A DNA stretch of 64,000 nt from Escarpia spicata (lineage: Eukaryota; Annelida; Polychaeta; Sabellida; Siboglinidae). The position numbers and the translations under genes were made by a program. Below, in pieces: positions 35,105 to 46,879 of this stretch; position 1 is the stretch's first letter; the number at the start of each line of letters is the position of its first letter. The stretch spans positions 43,879,178-43,943,177 of the forward strand of contig OZ023206.1 in the NCBI GenBank assembly GCA_963995525.1, given 5' to 3'. The notes under the pieces are model-generated. The model made no database searches. It had not been told where the DNA came from and saw nothing but the letters and a program-made list of their open reading frames with translations.

Positions 35105-35105
35105 T
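35055..35105. repeat. (ACTT)n microsatellite
   Basis: TTACTTACTTACTTAC repeats of about 45 bp. Confidence 0.95.
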
Positions 35106-35379
35106 GCATATATGTTCAAAGGGTCAACAGTAAACGGACGGAATCGTAGTTGCGTAACTTTCAATGTCATCAAATCTAGTCCGTAGCCCTAGGGTAGTTC
35201 CGCAGAATGGATACTTCTACACCAAAATGTGACAGTAATGTAAGTTAATTCGCAAGTAAATTATATTATTTTAATTCTCTTTAATGTATTACTGTTATTA
35301 ACATTAATCATATTGAATGCCGTATAACATGTTGCCTATATTATAATGTTGCACATATTTATAATATTATATATGTATG

Positions 35380-35425
<46 letters not shown>

Positions 35426-35633
35426 CTAACAGCAGCATATTGCGTAGACAGTATCTTTTATTTTATAATTTGAACTGTTAGTGTATGTAGTATACCCATA
35501 CATATAATGATATCAATAATTATTTGCACCAAAAATTTATTTTATTTTATTTTGGGAGATGTTTTCCCGGAGGTTGTATATCCTATCTCTCATAATGGAG
35601 CGGTCGACCTATGCTGCACTTATGCTTATATAT

Positions 35634-35675
<42 letters not shown>

Positions 35676-35682
35676 ATATACA
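35380..35682. repeat. Two (AT)n tracts, self-complementary
   Basis: TATATA runs at 35380-35422 and 35625-35682, with ATTATATATA breaks. They can form long hairpins. No gene lies between them. Confidence 0.9.
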
Positions 35683-35689
35683 TTAAGCA

Positions 35690-36575
35690 GAGGGCATATG
35701 ATTCGGAAAAGTAAACTAATTAAGCATTTGTTACCGCTTTACAGTGGAAATTAATTATAAAATAAACAACATGTTAAACCTATAATATACAAACAATAAT
35801 AGTAAAATACAATATTAAACATTCCCACGCATCTACCGAAACTGATTTTTTTGCTAATCAACTGGTGTGCCATGTAATGCTGTATTGAGGAATAATAAAG
35901 CTTGACACACATTTCAAATAGCTGTGTTAATGTTTACAGTCGCCAAGGTGTAACGATAGAAATAAAAAATGACTTCAAAACACCGAACGATTCATTTTGG
36001 TAAAAGCCCTTTGCAGCAGTTATTCATGTATATCAAATTGTTATATTATGTAATTTTTACAATTATTGCAAGAATGTATTAGATTTAAAAATGAGCACTA
36101 GAATAGTTATATTTAAAACTATTATTACTACACTAGTATGCAAAGAGAACAAGACAAACACTTAAAACTACATAATGTTTTATGTTTGCCCGTTGGATTT
36201 CAGTTGGCCCAGGGAGAACAATATATGGTTGTTCATATCTAAGTATATATATTCCATGATTTTTAAGCCACGCTTTATACAAGTAAAATTATCTCGTCGT
36301 CGTAGTAGTGGTTTTGTTTACCATGCATCAGTTACACATATGTATGCACCGGCATAATTAATGTTGATAAAATTATAAAGTCTATATTTTTGTAACATTA
36401 TTACATAGTTACAGAACACATGTGATGATTAGTTTTACCTTTGGTATTTACTAATATTAAAAAAATATGTTGTATTAGAAAAGTGGTAAATGCATAATAA
36501 TAACAATTATATTTAATATTGCCAATTTACAATCATGCGACAAGTAGTTTGTGCATTTCTTAGCTGATTTCACGA
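35690..36575. other. AT-rich intergenic sequence, nothing recognised
   Basis: Only short non-conserved ORFs such as 36175-36357 are present. Confidence 0.5.
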
Positions 36576-36585
36576 TTCATTTCCA

Positions 36586-36823
36586 GGCAGCACTGCCTAT
36601 TATCAGACGTACAGTGGCTTCACCAAGAAGGCTGTTCAGTCCAAAAGATGTCGATACCATCGATGGACTACCCAGAAGACAAAGGCACTGATCAAGTTTC
36701 TTCCAATGCATCGTGACCTGCATCATGCAGTGAGTGAATGGCCAACGATGCATGCCAGGCATCCCTATTTGAAGGAGGCGGTCATAGATGTCAAGGAGAC
36801 AACTTGTGCTAAGACAGAACGTA
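36586..36823 (+). other. Exon-like block of unknown gene
   Basis: An acceptor-like CATTTCCAG (about 36585) is followed by a frame open for ~85 codons with balanced base composition, unlike its AT-rich neighbours. It reads STAYYQTYSGFTKK, later FLPMHRDLHHAVSEWPTMHA and LKEAVIDVKETTCAKT. A donor-like AACGTAAAG lies near 36820. No family is recognised. It could be a single exon of a host gene or transposon debris. Confidence 0.3.
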
Positions 36824-36899
36824 AAGGCAAGCATTTATTTCTACATTTTAACAATTTTTGTGCTGTTATCATGACGTTATTTATATAGTGAAATTATTA

Positions 36900-37310
36900 T
36901 TTGTAATAAAATATTGTTGGTGTAGCTTATTTCTTTGTTGAATACAGCACTATACCTGTGCTCTATTCAACAAATACTAATCCTCCACGTGACTGCGCCT
37001 AACCCGCTGCATGTGTACGTCGCTTCGAAATTATCCCAATTTTTAGTCTGTTTCAATTACACATCGACACTGATCTTCACTGCATACGTGCAGCAATCTA
37101 CAATTATCATGCCAAACAATTTAGTCAGCGACAAGAATGTTGTAGGTGTGTGTTTGTACTGTTTTTAAAAACTCTGTTTATCGTTTACTGAGGCACCTCA
37201 GTGGATATTCTAATCAGTCGATCCTGTTGCGTAACCATGCCGTCGCACAGGTACACTGCCTGTCAATTGCTTTTAAAATTCCTGTGCGTCACGCCTGAAC
37301 GCCAACACTT
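36900..37310. other. Intergenic sequence left of the LINE, nothing recognised
   Basis: No supported coding or RNA feature. Confidence 0.5.
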
Positions 37311-37315
37311 GGAGG

Positions 37316-38865
37316 ATGCTAGTTGATGTCGATATTGCTGCCGGGTTACCAACGAGACGCGGCTGCCGACGCGGCGTTCGGAAACAAAGAACAATCGATC
37401 CAATTATCGGACATCGACCACCCACCGATCGGCCATGCACACGTCATAACAACAATCTAATAGAAGTACCGACATTAAAATGGGACTCGGCCGTAATCGT
37501 GGGCAAGGATGAATTTGCTCTGATTAATACCAGATCTCTGCGAAACAAATCATTGTTCGTACGTGATTATGTTGACGGGTGTTCTCTGGACATTGTTGCT
37601 GTAACTGAAACCTGGCAGATGAAGACAATGCTTCAGTTTCTGAACTTTGCAGAGAAAATGATACGCTCGTTCACCAGCTGCGTGGTGGCGCTCGATGCAG
37701 TGGAGGTGTTGGAGTTCTGTTCAGCAAAACTCTGCAGCTCATGTCACTGTTGACATGCACGCTTCAGAAACACTCTCCGTTACTCTACGCAATGCCCGCG
37801 TCGGCTGCACAATAATCGTGATGTACAGACCGCCAAATACGTGTTTTGGAACTTTCCTGGATGATGTCTCCAAAGTGTTATTCATCGCTGCTGCTCATCC
37901 TACAGAGACGGTCGTGTGCGGTGACTTCTACACGAGATGTAACAATTCAACTTGCACCCTCGCGGTGAATCTGGCCGATCTGCTTGATACGGCTGGCTTT
38001 GTGCAACATATCAATGGCGCTACTCACGAATGGGGTATTACACTAGACCTGATGATAACGGCGAAAACATCACATCCTATTGCCACTGATGCCGTGCCCA
38101 CATTACTAATTACCGATCACTACGCCGTCGAATGTGGACTCTTCCAATCAAAACCAGACTGTCTGAAACGACACGTTACATATCGGAAATATGCAGCGAC
38201 CAACAACAGCAGTTTCGCAGCAGACATAGAATCGTTTTACCTTGATGCTGACGAGACGGACCCAATTACAACACTTCACGGAGGAGAACGGTATCTACGG
38301 AATTGATCAGAGTGCGTACCGTGCACACCACGGTGCCGAAACAGCACTCGTGCGTATGTACAACGACGTTCCACAATCGACTGATTGTCGCCGGAGTGTT
38401 GTCCTAGTGCTACTGGATCTTACTGCGGCTTTCGACACCATCGACCATACCATACTGCTGAGATGGTTGCATGGATACGGGTTATCTGGCGACGTCCTTG
38501 CCTGGCTGACATCTTATATGTGTGATCGAACATAATATTATGTAGTACGTGTAAAGAATGGCGTGTCGGAAATAAACACCATAATGACAGGAGTGCCACA
38601 AGGTCTGTCCTGGGACCGATAGTTTTTAACGCGTACATCGCACCTTTAACCAAACTTCTACAACAGCACCATATTCAACACCACCTATATGCAGACGACA
38701 CTCAACTCTACATCACTTTCCCACCAACCGACCACACACAAGCCCTTGCACGTATGGAGGCCTGCATACAGGAAGTGAAAATATGGCTCCATGACAACGG
38801 ACTCGTGATGAACGACAACCAATCAGAAGCCATTGTCTTCCGTTCGCCAAGTCTGCGTACACTTA
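37316..38865 (+). mobile_element. CR1/L2-like LINE, 5' portion (endonuclease and part of reverse transcriptase)
   Basis: It reads GCRRGVRKQRTIDPIIGHRPP at the start, then endonuclease motifs LINTRSLRNK, IVAVTETWQ, VMYRPPN and VVCGDF (37500-38110), and reverse-transcriptase motifs DQSAYRAHHGAETAL, LVLLDLTAAFDTIDHTIL, TGVPQG and YADDTQLYI (38310-38720). One frameshift lies near 37690, stops near 38535, and an internal deletion removes the endonuclease-RT linker. The coding sequence breaks off at 38865, where a DNA transposon is inserted, and resumes at 42644. Confidence 0.8.
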
Positions 38866-41039
38866 GGCCCTATTTCTTTTGCAGTCCGCGGAGACACCGG
38901 AAGCGGAGAAAGCGGAGAAGGTAAAAAAGAATAGACTTCGGCGCACATCGGAGATGGTAGCAACAGCCTTGTTATCGCCCATAAACAACATGGACACAAA
39001 ATCACTAGCTGAATCATTTTGTTAGTTATTTTTTTCTTAAAATACCATGATGCTTACAACATTAAATATGTTTCATATGCTCACAAGTTCACATCATGTG
39101 CTGTTATGTTATTAGTCAATAATTTTTACACAAAAATATGCATTAATATTGTAACAAAAATAAACACTATGTCGTGTGTGTAACGGCTAACGCCTGTGTC
39201 AAAGCCGATGCATTCATGTGATCTGTGTATGACATACACCACATTGTTGTTGCTTAATTCGTAGTGCCTAATAACGTGTTCGCCACGTATAGCAAGCAAA
39301 TAGGGTAGAACAAATGGATACTCGAACAAAAAAACATTGAGTATTGCAATCATATTTATGTTAAAATATGTATTTATTCGTGTACTGTGTATAATTCATT
39401 GGAGGGGCAAATTGTAAAAATAGTGTGTAGACCTACTATCAGACCTTGGTTCAATTCACTTTTGTCAATTCCAATTAAATTGCAATTCATGTTTATTTAC
39501 CTAGGATCAATTCCAATTTAATTCAATTTACTCACAAGAAGGATCAATTCCAATTCAATTAATTTTTTTCAAATAAAATTCGAGCAAATTTTTGATCAAT
39601 TCAATTAAATTAAGAATTGAACCCAGGTCTGCCGGCTAAACATTGATAGTTGTGTGCACAATATCATATTTAATATGTAACTTGTTAAAATCATGTTGTG
39701 CTGTAGGTACCATGGCATGGTACTTGCTCATCAAAGATGGGACATCTGTGTGTTGTGTTTAATGATGTAACTATTATAAATAAATAAGAAAGACAATTCT
39801 TATCCAATAAAAGCGTGCTTGCTATTGCGTGATGTAATCCCACATGTTCACATTACATGATTGTATATCCTTTTACAAGACACATTGTATATGTCACACA
39901 TCCATTGTATGGGCTTTCAAGAAGCTGGGTGTATACAAAATATGTGGTTGTATTTGCATGGCAAACAGTTCCCTTTAACACATTCCAATACAATAAGTAT
40001 TGTTTAATTCGCATTATACTGATGATTCACGGAAACTGTTTGAGAGTAGCTGCCTAACCTGAAGGAGACGAGAAACAATCTTGGATCATCATCAATGTCA
40101 CGATCATAGTCAAAGCAATATGTGTGTTTTTCATGATGTAATTTTCTTGCAACGGAGAAATAAAACAGTTGAATTGCGTTAGGATGTTACCCTTACTAAA
40201 TAAGTGTATTTAATATATGTGCAAATAATTCCATGCAACAAAGGTGCACGTTCATATCAGTATGTAGGCATTTGTTTTCATATTAGGGTGTAGGCATTTG
40301 TTATGCAAGAAAATACATTTTTACTGTCATTGGAGTGATATTGAGTAAAAAATAAAAACCATGTATACAATCTCTTCAGGGTTCAAATTAAACCTTCAAA
40401 CACTGTTTACGATTGATTTGTTTATGTGTTTTTTATTAATCACATAAAAAAGACATCACTTCAGATAGAAAAGTGGTAGGAGCGACATCAAAATTACATT
40501 ACACATGCTGAAGGCAATTAATGGAATCAGTGGATGTGCACAACCAGTACTGTTTTGTATGCAACATTCAAACACTAGCAGGCATTGAACCTGCCACACA
40601 TCACTGGACCATTATGAACCCCACCGTTCTGATGCGTAGTAACATTGCATGAATTACAACATTGAAAATAACAGTAATCTATTTCAAATTATCAAATTTT
40701 TAAAGAAAAATATTAAACATTATGTGCTATTTAATTTAAGAAAATCCTTACATTATTGATGCATACAATACATGTTAAACTAAAAATGGATGTTTGTAAA
40801 TAATGTAGTGAACATTTTAATTACATTTTGTTATTAATATTACCCTGCATTTACTCAGTTCCCTGATTCCAAAAATGGTATGCTGTGCAACAAACAATCA
40901 CACCAATATAGTGGTATCTTCTGGCACTGTTTTATGGGGTATCAAAACATAACAATACGAGAATGTTATTAAATGTACATTCATTGTTTTGATACTGCAT
41001 CAAGACTGCAGTTGACAATACAAACAATTCACCACGCCA

Positions 41040-41930
41040 CTAAGCTCTGTTATACAAAGACAACTTGGATCAGCATCTTTATGCTGATGATACTCAGATC
41101 TACATTTCGTTGGCTACCCTGAATACAAATCGCTCCCTTAACCAACTTTGTGATTGCCTTCAAGATATCTTCCATTGGATGACTGACAGCAAGTTGAAAT
41201 TAAATGCAATTAAAACTGAATTGATCATTATTGGTACTGCAATGCAGCGTAGTAAACTGGATGGTTTTTTCATACACATATTTTGAATCAGTATATCACA
41301 CCAGCAACCTCAGTTTAGAATCTGGGAGTGATATTGGATAGTAACTTCAATGTCCGACAACAAATATCTCAAACATGTCGCTGCTGTTTTTATCACATTC
41401 GTGATCTTCGCCGTATTCGCAGGCATGTAATTTTCTGTTGCTAAAACTATTGCAACAGTGCTTGTTACCAGCAGACTTTACTACTGCAATTCGCTCCTTT
41501 ATAATATCGCGAGCAAGGATATTACAAAACTTCAGCATGTCCTAAATTTTCTAGCACGAGTAGTTACAAGATCTCCTCGTTTTTTTGTTCTGTACCACTT
41601 TTGAAGTCTTTGCATTGGCTTCCTGTATGATATTGTATAATATTTAAGATATGTACCATTACATACCAGGCACTGTCCAGTAAGCAACCATCTTATTTGC
41701 ATTCATTGTTTACTCCTGTAAGAAAACCTATCCAGCTTCGATCATCTAGTTCTGACCTACTTTTTGCTCCAAGAGTTAACACTAACATTGGAACTAGGGC
41801 TTTTTCTGTTGGTGCACCAACTCTTTTGAATATGCTCCCTCTTAGTGTTAGATCAGTTGAAAATATTAAAAAATTCCGTCATCATTTAAAAACTTATCTT
41901 TTCAACCTTGCTTATCCATCGTAGCTCCCT
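41040..41930 (+). mobile_element. LINE reverse-transcriptase C-terminal fragment nested in the TIR transposon
   Basis: Reads YADDTQIYISLATLN (41080), a DSNFNVRQQISQ segment (41340), then RSSSSDLLFAPRVNTNIGTR, GAPTLLNMLPLSVRS and FRHHLKTYLFNLAYP to the stop at 41924. This is the usual end of CR1/L2-like reverse transcriptases. Several frameshifts and stops are present. Confidence 0.75.
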
Positions 41931-42545
41931 GGCGCCTTGACCCATCTGTTGACTACTTATGGATTTTAAGATTGACCAATCCTTTTGTTTTGATGCACCT
42001 CTGAGCTTGGTTTCCAAGGATTTAGGCGCAATAGAAGTTATCTTATTATTATTAATATTTAAATATAGCATACTCTGCATGTTTACGACTTACCGGCTAT
42101 GTTATGTAGACCTGTTTCTGTATCATGCTATTTTAACAGAATGGATGCAGTATCATTCTCATCTAGACATCTGTATTTGCAGAGTATACACGCGCAGGTT
42201 CCTTATTTGACATTTCTCATTTCAATCATTAAATGTTTTGTGATCATGGCGATAATACAGAAAACCATTATTTCACTTAGTTGAATATTCCAAATACATA
42301 TTTACACGCTTCATTGTGTATATTGCTCAAGTAAAATGTACATAATTGCGTTATCACATGTACAAAGCAAACTGAAAACTACATATTTCAGTTTACATTT
42401 TGTACAATGCCACTTATCTTTCGTTTATAATCCGTCATGTTGAAAGTCACGAGGCCTATTCAACCCGAACCTCTCCGCATGCGACATGCCCTACAGGCGG
42501 AGAAATCGGAGCGGTCCGGAGATCCTCTCCGGGCTGTTCTTTTTA

Positions 42546-42575
42546 ACGCGGAGAGATCACGTGATCTCTCCGCGT
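42546..42575. repeat. Perfect 30-bp palindrome near the transposon right end
   Basis: Each half is ACGCGGAGAGATCAC and its exact complement; the centre is CACGTG. With the 16-bp perfect palindrome CCGCGGACGTCCGCGG at 42599-42614 it forms the subterminal region, probably transposase-binding or structural. Confidence 0.85.
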
Positions 42576-42598
42576 CAAATAGAATAGCAAATTTCTAT

Positions 42599-42614
42599 CC
42601 GCGGACGTCCGCGG
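42599..42614. repeat. Perfect 16-bp palindrome CCGCGGACGTCCGCGG
   Basis: It lies 29 bp inside the right terminus. A partial counterpart, GTCCGCGGAGAC, lies at 38884 in the left end. Confidence 0.85.
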
Positions 42615-42643
42615 AGAGGTCGGAGAGACAAAAGAAATAGGCC

Positions 42644-43660
42644 ACTATATCGTTAAGCCGCGTCAACATATGTGGCCAGTTCGTTGACAACTCCTCCGTT
42701 ATCCGAGATCTCGGATTTGTTATTGACACTGATCTATCGATGGCGTCACAAGTAGCGAACGTATGTCGCAACGCCTATTATCAACTGTCACAAATTGCAA
42801 AGATACGATATTCTATTACCACCAGTGCATGTAAGAGTCTGGTCCACGGACTGGTGACATCGCAATTTGACTAGGGTAATGCGATACTTTTCGGAATAAA
42901 CGATCGTTACCTGCACCGTCTGGAAATGGCTCAGCCAGTCTGCGGCTCGAATTGTCATGCAGATTCGGCGGGGCGATCGGCAGTCCATGACGACAATACT
43001 GCGGAAATTACACTGGCTGCCTATTAGTAGGCGTATTGAGTTTAAGATACTCGTCCTTGTGCACAGAGCATTATACGATGGTACGCCTAAGTACCTTGCG
43101 GCACTATCACACCAATAAACACCACGCCGTTCCCTAAACTCTGTAAGCGGGTAACTCTTGGAAGTTCCTAGAGTGAACTTAGAACGTTTAGGCCGCCGTG
43201 CATTTGCTTGTCCTGGCTCCACTCTGTGGAAAAAACGTCCCATAAACATGCGCAACAACGGCAATCTCCCTCAATTTAAGAAAAAACTAAAGACATTGTT
43301 CTTCTCCACTTAATGGGTTTTACATGGCTGACATAGGACTTTAACACACATATTACATATTATCTTATTTATTATCATTGTAGTATTCATGGTATTAGTG
43401 TTTTTTTATATTTCACACATTTAATATTCCTTTTAACGAATGCAGTTTATTTTGTACATATGTAAATATATATTTAAAATAATTTACACACGGGAACATT
43501 CTACTGTTTTAACATGTTTTATAGCGTATCATTATTATTTTATTATTTACCTGGACTGATTATAATTTTAAGCTATTTAGTATTGTAATGCTTGTACACC
43601 CGTGAACGGGGTAGCCGACCCGGATTTGACAGTGTCAAAATAAAGTTTTAGTATTATGAT
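42644..43660 (+). mobile_element. CR1/L2-like LINE, 3' portion resumed after the insertion
   Basis: It continues the 37316-38865 element: VIRDLGFVIDTDLSM, QSAARIVMQIRRGDR, LHWLPISRRIEFKIL and the C-terminal KKLKTLFF ending near 43311. In-frame stops lie near 42872 and in the 43118-43160 stretch. The 3' UTR ends with CGTGAACGGGGTAGCCGACC and AATAAAG near 43645. Confidence 0.75.
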
Positions 43661-43770
43661 TATAATGTTGGTAGGTCTGTTCGCTTGTATATCTGTGTTA
43701 ACTAGTTGCTAACTGTACTGTGGCTAAAATGATGCCATTTTATATCAACAAGATGGCACACATAGATGTA

Positions 43771-44095
43771 GTATTTGTCGAGCACAGTGGCTAAGGCGTC
43801 CAACTGTCAACCGAGAGAACCCGGGTTCGAATCATGCGCTGCCGTGTCGAACCTTCGGCAAGTTTATTCCCTCTACATGGGTCCAGTTCATTTAGCTGTA
43901 TGAATGGTTACCTGTTACCTTTTTGTAAGATTAGTTTTCGCACATGCATTGCAGCGTGGCTGGATGCTTCCCAGAGAAGTTTAGATAAAGTTCGATTAAA
44001 CAGGTCTGCCAGGGGGTAAAGTGTAAAGCGCATTGAGCAGTCCTGAGTACTGAATACTGCGCTATATAAGAACGTACCTTTACTTTAGTGAATAT
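43771..44095 (+). mobile_element. tRNA-derived SINE with LINE-like 3' tail
   Basis: The head GAGCACAGTGGCTAAGGCG (A-box region) and CCGGGTTCGAATC (B box, near 43821) come from a tRNA gene, closest in pattern to a Ser/Leu type. The body is unrelated. The tail AAAGCGCATTGAGCAG, then TGCGCTATATAAGAA, resembles the 3' end of the LINE copies at 20090 and 49020. Confidence 0.7.
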
Positions 44096-44689
44096 TAGAG
44101 AGTTGAGGCTCCCCAAAATCTTCATACTGCAACCGTCGTTAGGCTCACCAGAAAACTCCAATTGCATCACCCCTCGCAGATATGTTGTGGGTTAAACTAA
44201 TACCCAGTCCCTCATCTTCTGACGCCTGTGTAATTGCAGACAGTTCTTGTAGTAAAAACACATTTTTCAAGAGTTTTTGTCCACCAAAGTAATTAAGGTG
44301 GACAGACTGCTTTTACGACATTTTCAAAATGTTTTTTAAAACTAAGAGTACTTTATTTTTTTATGAAGCACCTCTGTTTTTTTTATCATTATTTTGGTTG
44401 ATTTTTTTTAACTTTGTGTTGTATTACGTGAAACAGTTGTGGCATATAACCTTTTGTAATTATTAAATTAGTCATTGTGAACTTTTCAGTTCTCCTCATT
44501 TTTGAAGCAATGCTCATCAAAGAAAACTTTCTGTTGCAACGTCACCATGACGTCAATTTTTATTAACCGTTATTTGCATCACTTCTCTTGACATGAAAAT
44601 AATCTTTGTAAAATGTGTTTGTTGAAGTGACAACAAACGTAGAGAGCCACGAACAAAGGAGTCTTCACATGTATTAAACGATCCAAAAG
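44096..44689. other. Intergenic sequence, nothing recognised
   Basis: AT-rich with poly-T runs. No supported feature. Confidence 0.5.
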
Positions 44690-46877
44690 AAAAGTCAAGC
44701 AATATGCTTTTGCATATCTCGAAATAATTGCAACGAGTCTTAAAGTCAAGAAAAGGAGCACCACTAATTGAATGTAAATCCGATGGAAGACTAGTTTAAA
44801 CATCTACGCATGGTCCTGCTGCTGGAGGGATCGCCTCCATTACTGCAACCATTTGCGCATCCATCGTCTGGCCGTCTTCTTCCGCTACGATAAACAAATA
44901 ATTTACTAGAGCAAAAACGACACAATTGTTGATTTTTGTGTTAGTGGTCATTGAGAGTATTAATATACTGTCATACGTGCACTGCGATATGTTGTCGCCA
45001 ATTGACAATAGTAATATATTGCTATTATCTACTATGTTTTGTCACCAACTGAGAGTGATAATGTATTGCAATAATGTCAGATGTCCACTGCAATGTGTTG
45101 TCACCAAATAGCAGTGATAATGTACTGTTATACGTCCACTGCAATTTGTTGTCACCAACTGATAGTGATTATGTATTGTCACAGGTGCAAAACTAAATTC
45201 TTTATTGTCATTTATCTACTAATATCTTTTGTCACAAAACGGACAGTGATAATTTAATGTGAAATGCTTACAGCAATGTGCTGCCACCAATTTCTACCCC
45301 GGGTAGGAATGAATCAGGATTTCGTCATATTATACATTAGGCAAAACAATGAAAGCCTTAGATACCAATTAGCAGTGGAGGGATGATTTACTTGTACATA
45401 TATTAATTAATGCAATCCTTGTTTTGTTGATATGTATTAAACCATATAACAACATATTAAACATTAAACAATATATAATAGAATATAATAATATAATGTA
45501 CACAACAATTATAAATATACCGTATATCAATGGAACAGAATGAGATATCATCACATAATATATATATAACTTCACTTACATGATGTCATATGAAAATGAA
45601 ACATGTTATATACTTGTTGGTACCACAGCCTCCTTTTCTATTATATGACAGTGACAAAAGAAACAGTTTTTTGTCAAGAAATCTCGATCCCAAATTTGTC
45701 ATGCAGTGTACTGCTTGATTATTTCAAGTCATGCTTTAGGTGCCATTATCACTCAGGGTGTAGGGCTGTAGTAATTACATAAAACAACCACCATTATTGT
45801 AAAGATGTTGTGGCCATCATCCAAAACACATACTAGTAAAGTATAAGGGCATCAGTGTATTTAAAAAAACAACCAAGATCCATATATATTTTTAGTTGGC
45901 CTCAAATGATCATAACTCTTGTACAACAGTTTATAATTGTACGTTTTCTATATTATTCCATTTTCATTTACGATTATGTTTTTTATACATGATGCGTACT
46001 AATAAATGTATATGTTGAATAAATCGTGCAGTTGTTGAAGCCATTACGTAAACCCGTTTCTGACTCTGTACACACTATACTGTAGCCAGACTGTAGCCTA
46101 GTCCAGTGGTTCTCAAACTTGTTTGAGCCATTATTGTTACAGAGTCATATTAGAAATTCACCATTCCACCTGATTGTTGCTGGAGTCGCAGAAACTCTGT
46201 CTGAGAAGTTATCAGGTGTAGATGTCAGCGGGACATTGAATGGGCCACTTAGTACTAGTCTATATGTTTGACCCAGTGTTTCACACAATTATCTTACAAA
46301 CTCTGAGTTATAATATTGTTTACAACATGACAAAGATACCAAAATCAATCTTGCGCCTCCAATTTTATGAGTTATGGTTTTGAACTTTTCAAAAAAGAAA
46401 CCTATTTTCAAGAATTTCCACTGAGATTTGAGCAGTCGGAAATATCAATCAGGCAGGTCTGTTGTAATTCTCAACCATGTTCTGGCCAAGTTAAGAGAAG
46501 TTTACTTTTTTCTGTGATACTGGTAAAAGCTAGATTTCCTCTCTGATGACGGCAACATTGTCAGCTAATCAACTTGTGTGTAGAATAGAAATATATAATG
46601 AACAGAGATCGTGTCCATTCACAAGTTCTTAAAACGGTGCGAATTCAGGCCATTTGATTCCAGGGTATATCTTGTTTACAAACTCCCACCTTTCAGCTTC
46701 AAGATAATATCCTTTACAATATAAATGTCAGTTTGTCAACACTTCTCCAAAACATGGTTGATCATGTCTTAAGCAAAAAGTAATGATCCCCAATTGCACA
46801 ATGACAATGCCATCAGAAGAGACCTTTGAAATTGCCAAACGATCCCTGGCCCAGGGAGCTGTGACCCTCTGTTTGAG
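44690..46877. repeat. 2.3 kb duplicated block, copy 2
   Basis: Matches 6385-8700. Contains a shorter 51-bp minisatellite (units at 45081 and 45132) and the hAT-like MITE from 46101. It ends at about 46877 within the MITE right TIR, where LINE sequence begins. Confidence 0.8.
46101..46877. mobile_element. hAT-like MITE, right TIR truncated
   Basis: The left TIR is CAGTGGTTCTCAAACTTG. The right side stops at GACCCTCTGTTTGAG, losing the final CCACTG that copy 1 retains. Confidence 0.7.
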
Positions 46878-46879
46878 GC

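Larger units (their letters stand above)
38866..42643. mobile_element. 3.8 kb TIR DNA transposon inserted in the LINE
   Basis: The left end GGCCCTATTTCTTTTG and the inverted right end GGCCTATTTCTTTTG are matching terminal repeats. Both are followed by subterminal CTCCGC/GCGGAG-rich sequence. The LINE reading frame is interrupted exactly at these ends. No clear target-site duplication (left flank TTA, right flank ACT) and no transposase frame were recognised. The interior is AT-rich and holds an older LINE fragment (41040-41930). PIF/Harbinger-like is possible from the terminus, but not proven. Confidence 0.7.
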
